Shown piece after piece: positions 9,416 to 18,572 of a stretch of DNA of 32,107 nucleotides (positions are counted from its first letter, which is position 1; each line of letters begins with the position of its first letter). The DNA comes from Suttonella ornithocola (GTDB lineage Bacteria > Pseudomonadota > Gammaproteobacteria > Cardiobacteriales > Cardiobacteriaceae), in NCBI RefSeq assembly GCF_001889065.1, contig NZ_LWHB01000024.1, forward strand, positions 3 to 32,109, written 5' to 3'. A program made the translations under genes and the position numbers. Under the pieces are notes generated by a model that was given only the letters and a program-made list of their open reading frames with translations, did no database searches and was not told the origin of the DNA.

Positions 9416-10137
9416 GAGATTGCCTCAATAATTTTTCCAAATGCATCCACCTGAAGGGATGCGCCTCCAACTAAGAATCCATCAATATCAGCTTTGGCAA
9501 TCAGCTCACCAGCATTCTCTGGCTTAACGCTACCACCGTAAAGAATTCTCACTTTATCTGCTATATTAGCACATTTAGCGGCAATCATTTGGCGAATTTG
9601 TTCATGAACTTTTTGCGCATATTCTGGCGTTGCTGCTTTTCCAGTACCGATTGCCCAAACAGGTTCATAAGCAATCACCGTATTTTCATCAACCAATCCA
9701 GCGTCTAACATTGGGGCAAGTTGACGTTCGATAGCAGCTTGTGTTTCACCATTATCGTACTCTGCTTCACTTTCGCCTAAGCAATAAACTGGAATAATTC
9801 CTTGTGCTTTTAATTGTTCCCATTTGGCTTGAAGCAATGTTTCATCTTCTCCGTGCATTTCACGACGTTCGCTATGCCCGATAATGCAATAGCGACAACC
9901 AGCTTCTTTTAACATTTCTGCTGAAATTTCACCCGTGTAAGCACCTTTTTCATGCGCTGAAACATCTTCTCCTGCTAGGTCTTTTAAACCAGCAGCATGT
10001 GCTTGATGCAAGAAAACTGCTGGCAATCCCCAAATGGTTTGGACGCTATCCGCACCTAATTTTGCTTGTTCAAATGCTTGCAAAAGCGCTAATGAACCAT
10101 TCATTTTCCAGTTAGCGGCGGCAATTGGTTTACGCAT
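9412..10137 (-). CDS. tpiA: Triosephosphate isomerase
   Basis: TpiA interconverts dihydroxyacetone phosphate and glyceraldehyde 3-phosphate in glycolysis. The 241-aa TIM barrel shows AANWKMNGS (substrate Lys), [10 protein letters not shown] (catalytic His), [12 protein letters not shown] (catalytic Glu and loop 6) and [11 protein letters not shown] (phosphate binding). It overlaps glmM by 8 bp and secG by 4 bp. A glmM-tpiA-secG arrangement is common in gammaproteobacteria. Confidence 0.97.
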   Translation of the reverse strand: MRKPIAAANWKMNGSLALLQAFEQAKLGADSVQTIWGLPAVFLHQAHAAGLKDLAGEDVSAHEKGAYTGEISAEMLKEAGCRYCIIGHSERREMHGEDETLLQAKWEQLKAQGIIPVYCLGESEAEYDNGETQAAIERQLAPMLDAGLVDENTVIAYEPVWAIGTGKAATPEYAQKVHEQIRQMIAAKCANIADKVRILYGGSVKPENAGELIAKADIDGFLVGGASLQVDAFGKIIEAIS

Positions 10138-11479
10138 TGTGAGTCTCCTGTTTAATTACGGTTACTAATTCATCTACAATTTCATTTAACAAAGCCTCGT
10201 CATCCCCTTCAGCCATCACCCGAATTTTAGGCTCTGTTCCTGATGGTCTTAATAAAAGTCGTCCATTATTCCCTAATTTTTTTTCTGCCGCTTCAAGGGC
10301 ATTTTGTACAGCAGAACCATTCACGATATTTTTTTCATGAACAGTAATATTTTTGAGTATTTGAGTAGTCATATGCAAGTCTTGCGTTAAAGACTCAACA
10401 CTTTCTCCCATTTCTAATACCGCAGCAAGCACTTGCAAAGCAGCAATGATGCCATCGCCAGTTGAGTTTCTATCTAAACAGATAATATGACCGGAATTTT
10501 CTCCGCCCACTCTTGCATTTAGTGCTTGTAATTTCTCTAAGACATAACGATCACCGACTTGGGTTCGATGTAAACGAATTCCCATAGCTTCTAAAGCATG
10601 TTCTAACCCTAAGTTCGTCATCAAAGTACCAACAACGGTATGAAGCTTCTCACCTTTAAACGCTCGATACTTAGCGATGATATACAAAATTGCATCACCG
10701 TCTAAGAGCCGACCATTTCGATCAACCATAATGACACGATCGCCATCTCCGTCAAAAGCAATCCCTACATCCGCCTGCTCTTCTCGAACGCGTCGCTGTA
10801 AAGACTCTGGATGCGTAGAACCTGCACCAGCATTGATATTACAGCCATTAGGATCAGCATTAATAACAGTGACATTAGCCCCTAATTCTCTAAAAACATC
10901 TGGCGCAATAGCATAGGTTGCGCCATTAGCGCAATCCAAGACAATTTTTAATCGTTGGAAAGGTAAGTTCAAAGGAACGGCATTCTTACAAAATTCGATA
11001 TATCTACCACGCGCTTCAGGCACACGGTAAGCTTTACCTAATTCTGCCGAACCAACAAGTTTCATCGGCTTTTCTAAATAAGCTTCTATGGTTCGTTCTG
11101 CTTCATCAGGCAATTTATACCCACCAGGTGCGAAAACCTTAACACCATTATCATAATAAGGATTATGCGAGGCGCTAACGACAATGCCTGCCGCCGCATG
11201 GAAAGTGCGCGTAAAATAAGCAATACCCGGAGTCGGCATGACACCTAATAAATGTGCATCCATACCGGCAGCCGTCAATCCCGATACAATCGCATTTTCA
11301 AACATATAGCCTGATAAACGCGTATCCTTTCCGATAATCACTTTTTCCCCTGCATATCCGTTATCCGACAGCATTTTGCCTACTGCCCATGCTAAATGCA
11401 TGACCCAATCGGGTGTCATCGGCACATCACCTACTTTTCCTCTAACACCGTCTGTACCGAAATATTGTCTGGATTGCAT
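10130..11479 (-). CDS. glmM: Phosphoglucosamine mutase
   Basis: GlmM converts glucosamine 6-phosphate to glucosamine 1-phosphate for UDP-GlcNAc and so for peptidoglycan and lipid A. The 449-aa protein has the phosphoserine loop [13 protein letters not shown] (active Ser104), the metal loop AFDGDGDRV, a sugar-binding GGENSGH motif and a C-terminal phosphate-binding [12 protein letters not shown]. It starts 25 bp after mnhG on the same strand, so part of its transcription may come from the mrp promoter. No strong separate promoter was seen in that gap. Confidence 0.97.
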   Translation of the reverse strand: MQSRQYFGTDGVRGKVGDVPMTPDWVMHLAWAVGKMLSDNGYAGEKVIIGKDTRLSGYMFENAIVSGLTAAGMDAHLLGVMPTPGIAYFTRTFHAAAGIVVSASHNPYYDNGVKVFAPGGYKLPDEAERTIEAYLEKPMKLVGSAELGKAYRVPEARGRYIEFCKNAVPLNLPFQRLKIVLDCANGATYAIAPDVFRELGANVTVINADPNGCNINAGAGSTHPESLQRRVREEQADVGIAFDGDGDRVIMVDRNGRLLDGDAILYIIAKYRAFKGEKLHTVVGTLMTNLGLEHALEAMGIRLHRTQVGDRYVLEKLQALNARVGGENSGHIICLDRNSTGDGIIAALQVLAAVLEMGESVESLTQDLHMTTQILKNITVHEKNIVNGSAVQNALEAAEKKLGNNGRLLLRPSGTEPKIRVMAEGDDEALLNEIVDELVTVIKQETHNA

Positions 11480-11504
11480 ATTTTTCTCTCTTAAATATCA
11501 ATAA

Positions 11505-11834
11505 CTAATCTTGCTTATCTGCCTGCCATACTTCTTCGTGATGTCGTTTATGAACCAACATCTTACTCACAACTGCTGCTCTTGCCAAAGCATGAGAAGC
11601 CAATGGAACCGTCGCCAACATAAAAACAATCATTAAAAATAGCCGTATAGCAATTGACCAATCAGCTAAATAAATCATCGTTCCCAAGCTTGATAAAATC
11701 ACCCCTAATGTAGCAGCCATTGTAGCAGCATGTTGGCGAGAGAGTGCATCAAGGAAAATATGCATTCCCAATGCTGAAATCAGCAATACGATTGCCCCCA
11801 GTAATAAAAAGATTGTCGACAAAATCACTATCAT
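11505..11834 (-). CDS. mnhG: Mrp/Mnh Na+/H+ antiporter subunit G
   Basis: This small membrane subunit (109 aa) of the multi-subunit cation/proton antiporter has three hydrophobic helices (about 4-25, 35-58, 64-87) and the family segment TVPLASHALARAA. The C-terminus is His/Lys/Asp-rich and cytoplasmic. It overlaps mnhF by 4 bp and is the last of the seven mrp genes. Confidence 0.93.
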   Translation of the reverse strand: MIVILSTIFLLLGAIVLLISALGMHIFLDALSRQHAATMAATLGVILSSLGTMIYLADWSIAIRLFLMIVFMLATVPLASHALARAAVVSKMLVHKRHHEEVWQADKQD

Positions 11835-12115
11835 TGCGAACGCTCCTCTCTTTTACGCTGCTGTTCTCTCTCCAAGAGTCGCGCCCAACCGATTGTTCCG
11901 ATAAATCCAACCAACGCTAATCCTGTCGCAACATCTATAAACTCGCTTCTTCCAGTTGCAACACTGGCGACCATTCCTAACATCACACTTGCAGCAAATA
12001 TCAAATCTAGCGCAACAATTCGATCAATATGACGAGGACCTCGAAGCACTCGAATAACGGAAATAAGTATTGCTAGTGTAATAAGGCAAATAACAATTGC
12101 TAAAACAACTTTCAT
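11831..12115 (-). CDS. mnhF: Mrp/Mnh Na+/H+ antiporter subunit F
   Basis: Subunit F (94 aa) has three predicted helices and the family signature RVLRGPRHIDRIVALDLI, including the conserved Asp, followed by the GLALVGFIGTI helix. It overlaps mnhE and mnhG by 4 bp each. In characterised Mrp systems all seven subunits are needed for full antiport. Confidence 0.93.
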   Translation of the reverse strand: MKVVLAIVICLITLAILISVIRVLRGPRHIDRIVALDLIFAASVMLGMVASVATGRSEFIDVATGLALVGFIGTIGWARLLEREQQRKREERSQ

Positions 12116-12477
12116 AATGCCTCCTGCTCACGCCGCGCAAAAAAGACCACTAATGGCGGAACAAAGCGCTCACGAATATAACGCACGGTTTCCATCGGAT
12201 CACGCGCATCTAAAACATGCAGTAATAACTCGCTATGCTCTTGATCAATATCTATTGCGGTAGTTCCTGGTGTCAAAGTAATCATCGCGGCAAGTAAACT
12301 CATTCCCCAGTCGGTCATTGGCGTTACTTTTAATCGAACATACGCTGTGGGTGGTAATTTTCTTCGTGTTCCATAACGCATAAGAATCATTAACACGCCA
12401 ACACCAGAAGATAATAATGCCTGAATGAAGCGTAAGATAATCAGAAAAAATGCACTAATTTTTCGATGCCAACTCAT
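12112..12477 (-). CDS. mnhE: Mrp/Mnh Na+/H+ antiporter subunit E (short form)
   Basis: Subunit E (121 aa) keeps the recognisable C-terminal core: SLLAAMITLTPGTTAIDID, then LLLHVLDARDP. It is shorter than the roughly 160 aa of many homologues, mainly at the N-terminus, where fewer membrane helices are present. Four-base overlaps with mnhD and mnhF leave no room for a longer start, so I take the short form as genuine. Confidence 0.9.
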   Translation of the reverse strand: MSWHRKISAFFLIILRFIQALLSSGVGVLMILMRYGTRRKLPPTAYVRLKVTPMTDWGMSLLAAMITLTPGTTAIDIDQEHSELLLHVLDARDPMETVRYIRERFVPPLVVFFARREQEAL

Positions 12478-13946
12478 TGTCCATGCTCCATTTGTTCCAC
12501 AGATGAACTTACATATTGATATAACCGCTGAGGGACAAAACTAATATAAAGCGTCAATGCAGCTAATATAACAATGGACAACACCGCAAATGACTGCCCT
12601 TTGATTGCGTTGGGATACCATATTTGTTTATCCACGGAAGGATGCGGCTTAGCAAAAGCGCCAAACCAAATTTTCATCATGGCATACATCGTTAATACAC
12701 TGACGACGATAATAGCAGCTGCCCATATCACTCTGCCTTGGGCAATACTTTCTTGTAAGACCAAAATTTTTGCCCAAAATCCTGAAAACGGCGGAATACC
12801 AATCATTGATAAAGCAGGAATTGCAAATAAAATCGCCAACCATGGCGCAGTATTATATAAACCACCAATTTGTCGTAAATCATAGCTACCAGCTAAAGAG
12901 GCGATCAATCCAGCCATAAAGAACAAATTTGCTTTTACTAGAATATCTTGCAACATATAAAATATCGCAGCGATATTCCCATTCGCACTCCCAAGCGCAA
13001 CCGCTAATAAAATATTTCCCACAGTAGAGATAATTAAGAAACCAAAAATTCTACGCATATCCCAATGATAAGTCGCGCCTAACACACCAAAAAGCATTGT
13101 TGCCACAGCCAACCATCCCAAAGCAGAAAGCAAAATTTCAGGTGTTGGAATAAAAATATCGCCATAGCTTCTTAAAATGGCATAAATGCCAACCTTAGTT
13201 AGCAATGCTGCAAATAAAGCCAATAACGGCGCGGGTAATGTATGGTAAGACGCTGGCAGCCAAGCAAATACTGGAAACGCGCCACTTTTCACTAAAAAGC
13301 CCAAAGCCAATAATGATAAAAGCCAAATCCGTGTACTTTCTGACCACATCGCATAACTTGCTCTTAACGCAGCAAAATTCAATTGTCCTGTTGCACCATA
13401 AATCATCGCAACCGCAAATAACATCAATAAAGTTCCGAAAATATTTAATGCAAGATATTTAAATGCAGCATCAAGCTGAGCGCCACGCCTTCCAATAGCA
13501 AGAAGTCCCAAAGAGCAAATCAACATCACTTCAAACCACACATACCAGTTAAAAATATCTGCGGTAATAAAGGCGCCCTGAACGCCAGTAATCAAACCAA
13601 ACATTAGCGGCAAAGTTAAAGGATGTCGACTACCACTATCAATTGAAGATAAGCCATATAAAAGCGTTAAAAGCGTCATAATAGCAGTCACTAGCAGCAT
13701 AATAGCGCTTAAACGATCAATACTAAAAACAACGCCAAAAGGTGCGGACCATCCACCAAAACTGGACGTAAGCACAGCACCCTGAAGGACGTAATGAAAG
13801 ATTACAACCGCTATAACGAAAAACATCCCCCCAGCGATACCAGCAATCCAAGCTTGAACACGGGGATGCTGATAGCAAACAACCAATATTGCAGCAACGA
13901 ATAAAGGAAGAACAACCGGTAAAGCCGGTAACCAATTTATCAACAT
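12474..13946 (-). CDS. mnhD: Mrp/Mnh Na+/H+ antiporter subunit D
   Basis: This is one of the two large antiporter subunits (490 aa, about 14 helices), related to NuoL/NuoM/NuoN of complex I. The antiporter core is seen in WFEVMLICSLGLLAIGR (conserved Glu), LGFLVKSGAFPVFAWLPASY (conserved Lys) and ALLTKVGIYAILR. It shares one base with mnhC and overlaps mnhE by 4 bp. Together with MnhA it forms the ion-moving modules. Confidence 0.96.
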   Translation of the reverse strand: MLINWLPALPVVLPLFVAAILVVCYQHPRVQAWIAGIAGGMFFVIAVVIFHYVLQGAVLTSSFGGWSAPFGVVFSIDRLSAIMLLVTAIMTLLTLLYGLSSIDSGSRHPLTLPLMFGLITGVQGAFITADIFNWYVWFEVMLICSLGLLAIGRRGAQLDAAFKYLALNIFGTLLMLFAVAMIYGATGQLNFAALRASYAMWSESTRIWLLSLLALGFLVKSGAFPVFAWLPASYHTLPAPLLALFAALLTKVGIYAILRSYGDIFIPTPEILLSALGWLAVATMLFGVLGATYHWDMRRIFGFLIISTVGNILLAVALGSANGNIAAIFYMLQDILVKANLFFMAGLIASLAGSYDLRQIGGLYNTAPWLAILFAIPALSMIGIPPFSGFWAKILVLQESIAQGRVIWAAAIIVVSVLTMYAMMKIWFGAFAKPHPSVDKQIWYPNAIKGQSFAVLSIVILAALTLYISFVPQRLYQYVSSSVEQMEHGQ

Positions 13947-14338
13947 TATTCTTCCTCCATCGGCGAAGGTTTAAAGCCTTGCTTAGGTGGCTGCGGCTCT
14001 GCTTTGCGCCAGCTATCAATATCATCACTGCCCAAACGCTTGATGAGTTCAATCATCAGGACAATAGCAAAACACATCAAAGCAAATCCAATGACAATAG
14101 CGGTTAAGACTAACGCTTGCGGTAGAGAATTAGCAGCATTTTCAGATAGTACCATTTCCCCTTGAGCAATAATTGCAGGAATATCGCTACCCACTCGACC
14201 CGATAAAATAATCGCCAAATTGATAGCATTACCTGCTAGCATCAATCCTACAACCATTCTCAATGCTTCTCGAGATAAAAGTAAATAAACTGATGCAACC
14301 ATAATGATCCAAAACGCAAATAGCAATAAAATCGTCAT
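13946..14338 (-). CDS. mnhC: Mrp/Mnh Na+/H+ antiporter subunit C
   Basis: This NuoK-like subunit (130 aa) has three helices, including LMLAGNAINLAIILSG and ALVLTAIVIGFALMCFAIV. The C-terminal 30 residues are soluble and Pro/Lys-rich. It overlaps mnhB by 4 bp. Confidence 0.95.
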   Translation of the reverse strand: MTILLLFAFWIIMVASVYLLLSREALRMVVGLMLAGNAINLAIILSGRVGSDIPAIIAQGEMVLSENAANSLPQALVLTAIVIGFALMCFAIVLMIELIKRLGSDDIDSWRKAEPQPPKQGFKPSPMEEE

Positions 14339-14778
14339 TCTTGTTCTCCATCATGGCTAATACGAATAAGAGCCAGCGCATAACCGCTCACCACGCCCCA
14401 AACGCCAAGATACACGCCCAAATCAAATAACAATACCGTTGATACGGGATAGTCAATGATAGGAATAGTTAACCAATAATGCGTTAAAAACGTTTTCCCT
14501 AAGATCAACGCTGGCAGCCCTGCTACGCCTGCACATATCACACCAACCGCTGCGAGCTTAAGCGAGTTTTTTAATGGCAAACGCGCTTCCGCTTCATCTG
14601 GGGAAAAAACCAATGCCCATAGCAAAGTTGTAGAGGAAACCAATAACCCGCCGATAAAACCGCCACCTGGCGCATTATGACCACGCATAAAAACCACAAT
14701 AGAAACGCCTAACAAAAGCCAATAAAGTGGCTTAGCAGCCGTTCTTATTAACACAATTGTTTGTTCAGTTTTCTTCAT
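14335..14778 (-). CDS. mnhB: Mrp/Mnh Na+/H+ antiporter subunit B
   Basis: This membrane subunit (147 aa) carries the family hallmark RGHNAPGGGFIGGLL after the first helix, and four helices in total. It starts 2 bp after mnhA. The gene is separate here rather than fused to mnhA as in some other Mrp operons. Confidence 0.95.
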   Translation of the reverse strand: MKKTEQTIVLIRTAAKPLYWLLLGVSIVVFMRGHNAPGGGFIGGLLVSSTTLLWALVFSPDEAEARLPLKNSLKLAAVGVICAGVAGLPALILGKTFLTHYWLTIPIIDYPVSTVLLFDLGVYLGVWGVVSGYALALIRISHDGEQE

Positions 14779-14780
14779 TT

Positions 14781-17102
14781 TTATTCCGTTTTATTTGCTA
14801 ATGCTGCTTGTCTTCTTCGATATAAAGCACTTAACAACGGCCATGCGGCTAATAATGACAGCAATAACACACTGGTTTCACCAAACGTATCAATCGCACG
14901 AAAATCCACCAAAATGACATTAACCACATTTAAACCATGCGCTTCTGTATAGCTATTTTTTGAAAAATAAGTCGTCAACGACGCATCAAAAGGCATAGCA
15001 ATCACCAACATAATGACAAACGTCAGCAAGCTAGCAAAAACTATTGCTAATACTAATGCGCCATAATGCACTTTTTCGGCTTGATATCGACGAATATCAC
15101 TTCTACGCAGCATCAATAAAATAGATACCAAAATAACCACTAAAATGGTTTCGACAACAAATTGCGTTAATGCAACATCTGGTGCGCCAATAAAGATAAA
15201 AATCAAGGCAGAACCATAACCCACTAATCCCGCGCAAACCATGAGCAACATTGGACGCTTCGCACGCATGACAGAAAGCGCGCCAACGCTTAACAATAAT
15301 ACTGCTGCCATTACCCCAAAAGAAAAATGCTCGGATAATTGTTGCCAAACAGGTAATTTCAAAGATGCCTTATTCATTGCTATCAATAATGCTGCGCCAA
15401 TGGCTATCGTTGAAAAACACACTAACCACAAGGCATAAACCGATAATGCACCCGGTTGTAAATATCGCGTAGAAAGTGCAGACCATTTTGGCAAATATTT
15501 GATCAAACGATAATAAACATCTGCTCCACCCCAACGCGGTAATAACTGTAAAAATTTATCAAATGCGCCATGTAAAACATCCCAAAAGATAAATACAACC
15601 ACACCCAATACAATGGTTGGTCCAACCGTTTGTAAAGCATCTCGCCATAAATTCAAATCAAAATGCTGTACAAACTCTACCGAAATACTGGGAACAATGG
15701 TTTTTGCTGCGGCATCTAATAACTGCTCTGCCAACATAGGATAAAAACCTAAAACCAATCCAATGGCGGCAACACATAAAGGCGGAAGGAACATACTTGC
15801 GCCAGCTCGATGAATTTCTGTTGGCGTAACATTCTCACCAGGATGACGCCAAAATACACGAATAGCAGCAACACCAGCCACAGCAACAGCAATAATAGAA
15901 AAAACCATATTTGCGCCAACACTAAGTACTAAAGTTTCATCTGCGACTTTTGCTGCCGCTAACGTTTCCTTAGCAACATAGCCAAATGACAAAGGCATAC
16001 CCGCCATAGAAAGACCTGCCAACAAAGCTGCTAAAGCAGTCCAAGGCATTTTAATTCTTAACCGTCCTAAACGATCAATAATTCTTGTTCCAGTACAATG
16101 GTCGATATTTCCTGCCACAAAGAATAACGGTGCCTTATATAAAGCGTGCGCTAATAATAAAGTGACCAAGCCTAATGCAGCATTCTCACCTGGCAAACCA
16201 ATCATGACCACTAAGGTTCCTAAAGTTGCAACTGTTGACCAAGCCAAAATTCGTTTTAAGTCCCGCTCTTTTAACGCTAATAACATTCCCCAACCAGCGG
16301 TAATAGAGCCTACTATCTGTAAAAAAGTTTGCCAGAAAACCCAGTCATCTAGTCCAGCATCTAAGCGTGCCAATAAATACACGCCCAATTTAACCATCGT
16401 TGCCGAATGCAAATACGCTGAAACAGGGGTTGGCGCTGACATTGCATTTGGCAGCCAAAATTGAAACGGAAATTGCGCACTTTTGGTTAACGGACCAATC
16501 AAGAGAACCATTAACCAAGGAAGAAATGCAGCATGATTTCGCAACTCAGGCAGCTGTTGAGTTAACTCGCTAATACGCGTCGTTCCTGCCATCTGTCCAA
16601 TAGCAATCGCACCTGCTAATAAACACAAACCGCCCATTCCTGTGACAAGCATTGCTTGCCTGGCGCTATTTCTCGCGCTTGACTCAAAACCGTTAAACCC
16701 AACCAATAAAAAAGATAAAACGCTTGTGAGTTCCCAAAAAACAAATAGCAACAACAAATCATCTGCAAGCACACACCCCGCCATTGCTAAAGCAAACGCT
16801 GTTAATAATACATAAAGACGGCGCAACTGCGGATGATGTCTTAAATACCCTGCTGCATATATAAACACTGCTGATCCAATACCAAAAATCAGCATTAACA
16901 TTAATAAGGATAATCCATCAATCCGAATAGAGAAATTTAATGCGATAGCCGGAAACCACTCCCACTGCATGACATATGGTGTTGTATACTTATGCCAAGT
17001 AAAAGCCACCCATAAAAAACCGAGCAGTGGCAGCATGCACCAGAAACCTTTTTCTAACCGCGTTAGCGACATACCGCTTAAACGCTTATCTGCCTCTGCC
17101 AT
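14781..17102 (-). CDS. mnhA: Mrp/Mnh Na+/H+ antiporter subunit A
   Basis: This is the largest Mrp subunit (773 aa, about 20 helices). The N-terminal two-thirds is a NuoL-like antiporter module with LLLLFVFWELTSVLSFLLVG (conserved Glu), GPLTKSAQFPFQFWLPNAM (conserved Lys) and HSATMVKLGVYLLAR. The C-terminal part contains the NuoJ-like segment GAPDVALTQFVVETILVVIL typical of MrpA. It opens the operon, with a predicted promoter about 25 bp upstream of the ATG. Na+/H+ exchange fits with the Na+-NQR operon further down the same strand. Confidence 0.96.
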   Translation of the reverse strand: MAEADKRLSGMSLTRLEKGFWCMLPLLGFLWVAFTWHKYTTPYVMQWEWFPAIALNFSIRIDGLSLLMLMLIFGIGSAVFIYAAGYLRHHPQLRRLYVLLTAFALAMAGCVLADDLLLLFVFWELTSVLSFLLVGFNGFESSARNSARQAMLVTGMGGLCLLAGAIAIGQMAGTTRISELTQQLPELRNHAAFLPWLMVLLIGPLTKSAQFPFQFWLPNAMSAPTPVSAYLHSATMVKLGVYLLARLDAGLDDWVFWQTFLQIVGSITAGWGMLLALKERDLKRILAWSTVATLGTLVVMIGLPGENAALGLVTLLLAHALYKAPLFFVAGNIDHCTGTRIIDRLGRLRIKMPWTALAALLAGLSMAGMPLSFGYVAKETLAAAKVADETLVLSVGANMVFSIIAVAVAGVAAIRVFWRHPGENVTPTEIHRAGASMFLPPLCVAAIGLVLGFYPMLAEQLLDAAAKTIVPSISVEFVQHFDLNLWRDALQTVGPTIVLGVVVFIFWDVLHGAFDKFLQLLPRWGGADVYYRLIKYLPKWSALSTRYLQPGALSVYALWLVCFSTIAIGAALLIAMNKASLKLPVWQQLSEHFSFGVMAAVLLLSVGALSVMRAKRPMLLMVCAGLVGYGSALIFIFIGAPDVALTQFVVETILVVILVSILLMLRRSDIRRYQAEKVHYGALVLAIVFASLLTFVIMLVIAMPFDASLTTYFSKNSYTEAHGLNVVNVILVDFRAIDTFGETSVLLLSLLAAWPLLSALYRRRQAALANKTE

Positions 17103-17132
17103 TGTTCTTACCTATTGAAAAATTAGGCAGTA

Positions 17133-17166
17133 ATTTTAGCGGTTAGATGCGTTGCTCTCAAGCAAC
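17133..17166 (-). promoter_or_regulatory. Predicted promoter of the mrp operon with an inverted repeat over the -35 box
   Basis: On the minus strand, TTGAGA (17161-17156) and TAAAAT (17138-17133) are 17 bp apart, giving a start near 17126 and a 23-nt leader. A perfect repeat GTTGCT-N4-AGCAAC at 17151-17166 overlaps the -35 box. It could be an operator or a chance hairpin. The -35 hexamer is identical to that of the predicted nqr promoter. Confidence 0.5.
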
Positions 17167-17214
17167 ATCGGGCTTAACTGGCTTTTCATTAACAAGAAAA
17201 AATTTTTAAATTTT

Positions 17215-17234
17215 TATAATGCTATCGTTATAAT
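17215..17234 (+). promoter_or_regulatory. Tandem -10-like boxes upstream of dapD
   Basis: Two TATAATGCT repeats begin at 17215 and 17229, 14 bp apart, 48 and 34 bases before the dapD ATG. The surroundings are strongly AT-rich. No convincing -35 box is seen for either, so the exact start is uncertain. Confidence 0.35.
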
Positions 17235-17262
17235 GCTAAATTTTTAAATAAGTGATAAATAT

Positions 17263-18078
17263 ATGACTCTACAACAAACCATTGAAAACGCTTTTGAAAA
17301 CAGACAATCTATTTCTCCACAAACCGCTGATAAAACCGTTATTGATGCGGTAGAAGAAACCTTAGTACAATTAGAAAGCGGTGCGCTGCGCGTAGCAGAA
17401 CCTACAACCAACGGCTGGAAAGTGAACGAATGGGCTAAAAAAGCGGTTTTACTCTCTTTCCGTCTTAATGACAACCATTTGATGCCGCATGGTTACACCA
17501 ATTATTTCGATAAAGTAGAGAGCCGTTATGCACAATATGATGAAGCACGCTTTCAAGCAGAAGGCGTACGCGTTGTTCCACCAGCCATTGCTCGTCGTGG
17601 CAGTTTCTTAGGCAAAGGCGTTGTTTTAATGCCTTCTTATGTCAATATCGGCGCTTATGTGGATGAAGGCACAATGGTAGATACTTGGGCAACTGTTGGC
17701 AGCTGTGCGCAAATTGGAAAAAACGTTCACCTCTCTGGTGGGGTTGGTATCGGTGGCGTACTAGAACCTTTACAAGCTTCGCCTACCATCATTGAAGACA
17801 ATTGCTTTATCGGCGCACGTTCTGAAATTGTAGAAGGTGTTATTGTCGAAAAAGGTTCTGTTATCTCAATGGGTGTTTATATTGGTCAATCTACCAAAAT
17901 TTATAACCGGGAAACTGGTGAAATTAGCTACGGCCGCGTGCCTGCAGGTTCGGTTGTTGTCCCCGGTAGCTTACCTTCTAAAGACGGAAGCCATAGTCTT
18001 TACTGCGCGGTTATCATCAAACAAGTTGATGAAAAAACTCGTAGCAAAACTGGCATAAACGAACTATTACGCAGCTAA
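17263..18078 (+). CDS. dapD: Tetrahydrodipicolinate N-succinyltransferase
   Basis: DapD transfers succinyl from succinyl-CoA to tetrahydrodipicolinate in the lysine/meso-diaminopimelate pathway that feeds peptidoglycan. The 271-aa protein (family about 274) has a helical N-terminal domain. A left-handed beta-helix of hexapeptide repeats follows, visible as [20 protein letters not shown] and [18 protein letters not shown]. It is monocistronic in appearance, divergent from mnhA, with a hairpin 10 bp after the stop. Confidence 0.97.
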   Translation: MTLQQTIENAFENRQSISPQTADKTVIDAVEETLVQLESGALRVAEPTTNGWKVNEWAKKAVLLSFRLNDNHLMPHGYTNYFDKVESRYAQYDEARFQAEGVRVVPPAIARRGSFLGKGVVLMPSYVNIGAYVDEGTMVDTWATVGSCAQIGKNVHLSGGVGIGGVLEPLQASPTIIEDNCFIGARSEIVEGVIVEKGSVISMGVYIGQSTKIYNRETGEISYGRVPAGSVVVPGSLPSKDGSHSLYCAVIIKQVDEKTRSKTGINELLRS

Positions 18079-18087
18079 CTTTTATTT

Positions 18088-18110
18088 CCCTGAAGCCTCA
18101 AGCTTCAGGG
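18088..18110 (+). other. Hairpin after dapD, without a U-tract
   Basis: The perfect 9-bp stem CCCTGAAGC / GCTTCAGGG has a 5-base loop. It sits 10 bp after the dapD stop, where a terminator is expected. The following bases (ATACAACTT) are not a T-tract, so it is not a standard rho-independent terminator. It may protect the 3' end or attenuate transcription into the next gene. Confidence 0.45.
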
Positions 18111-18132
18111 ATACAACTTAGGTAAACAAGCA

Positions 18133-18483
18133 ATGACATTCTCTCAAACAAACAATAATCAGACTATCGCATTAGTGGTCTATATCCTATACATTGTTTC
18201 TTTATTTACCGGTGGTTTAACCGCTATCATTGGCGTAATTATGGCTTATATTTATCGCTCAGATAGCCAAGATGCTTTTCTCAATAACCACTTTACTTAC
18301 CAAATTAGAACCTTTTGGATAGGGTTACTGTATAGCATTATTGCAACGATTCTTCTTTTAGTCTTGGTGGGCTATTTATTATTTATTGCAATCTTTGTCT
18401 GGCAGCTAGTTCGCTGTATTAAAGGCATTAAAGTATTAAATGACAATCAACCGATTGCTAATGTAACCTCTTGGCTATTCTAA
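18133..18483 (+). CDS. Small membrane protein, DUF4870/COG3671-like
   Basis: This 116-aa protein has three hydrophobic segments (about 12-42, 58-75 and 77-95). The family-like features are an early SLFTGGLTAIIGVIMAYIYR, a polar loop NNHFTYQIRTFW, and a final helix leading into RCIKGIKVLNDNQPI. Such proteins are widespread in bacteria without an assigned function. It follows dapD on the same strand after a 54-bp gap that contains the hairpin. Family assignment is from pattern only. Confidence 0.7.
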   Translation: MTFSQTNNNQTIALVVYILYIVSLFTGGLTAIIGVIMAYIYRSDSQDAFLNNHFTYQIRTFWIGLLYSIIATILLLVLVGYLLFIAIFVWQLVRCIKGIKVLNDNQPIANVTSWLF

Positions 18484-18531
18484 TTATTTTACTTTAATAG
18501 GAAATATACATACATTAGAATAATTTTTCTT

Positions 18532-18567
18532 TGTGGTTCGAAACCCTCCCACATTAAAAAACTAGGT
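18532..18567 (+). promoter_or_regulatory. preQ1-I riboswitch
   Basis: Stem P1 pairs TGTGG (18532-18536) with CCACA (18549-18553) around the loop TTCGAAACCCTC. An A-rich run ATTAAAAAACTAGG follows, as in class I preQ1 aptamers. The tail AGG (18564-18566) can pair with CCT (18545-18547) in the loop to form the pseudoknot. That AGG is also the Shine-Dalgarno sequence six bases before the yhhQ ATG, so binding of preQ1 would block translation. A preQ1-I aptamer in front of COG1738 (yhhQ) genes is a known association. Confidence 0.85.
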
Positions 18568-18572
18568 CTTTT

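Noticed and set aside
18088..18110. Rho-independent terminator after dapD
   Set aside because: The stem is perfect but no T-tract follows on either strand, so it is listed only as a hairpin.
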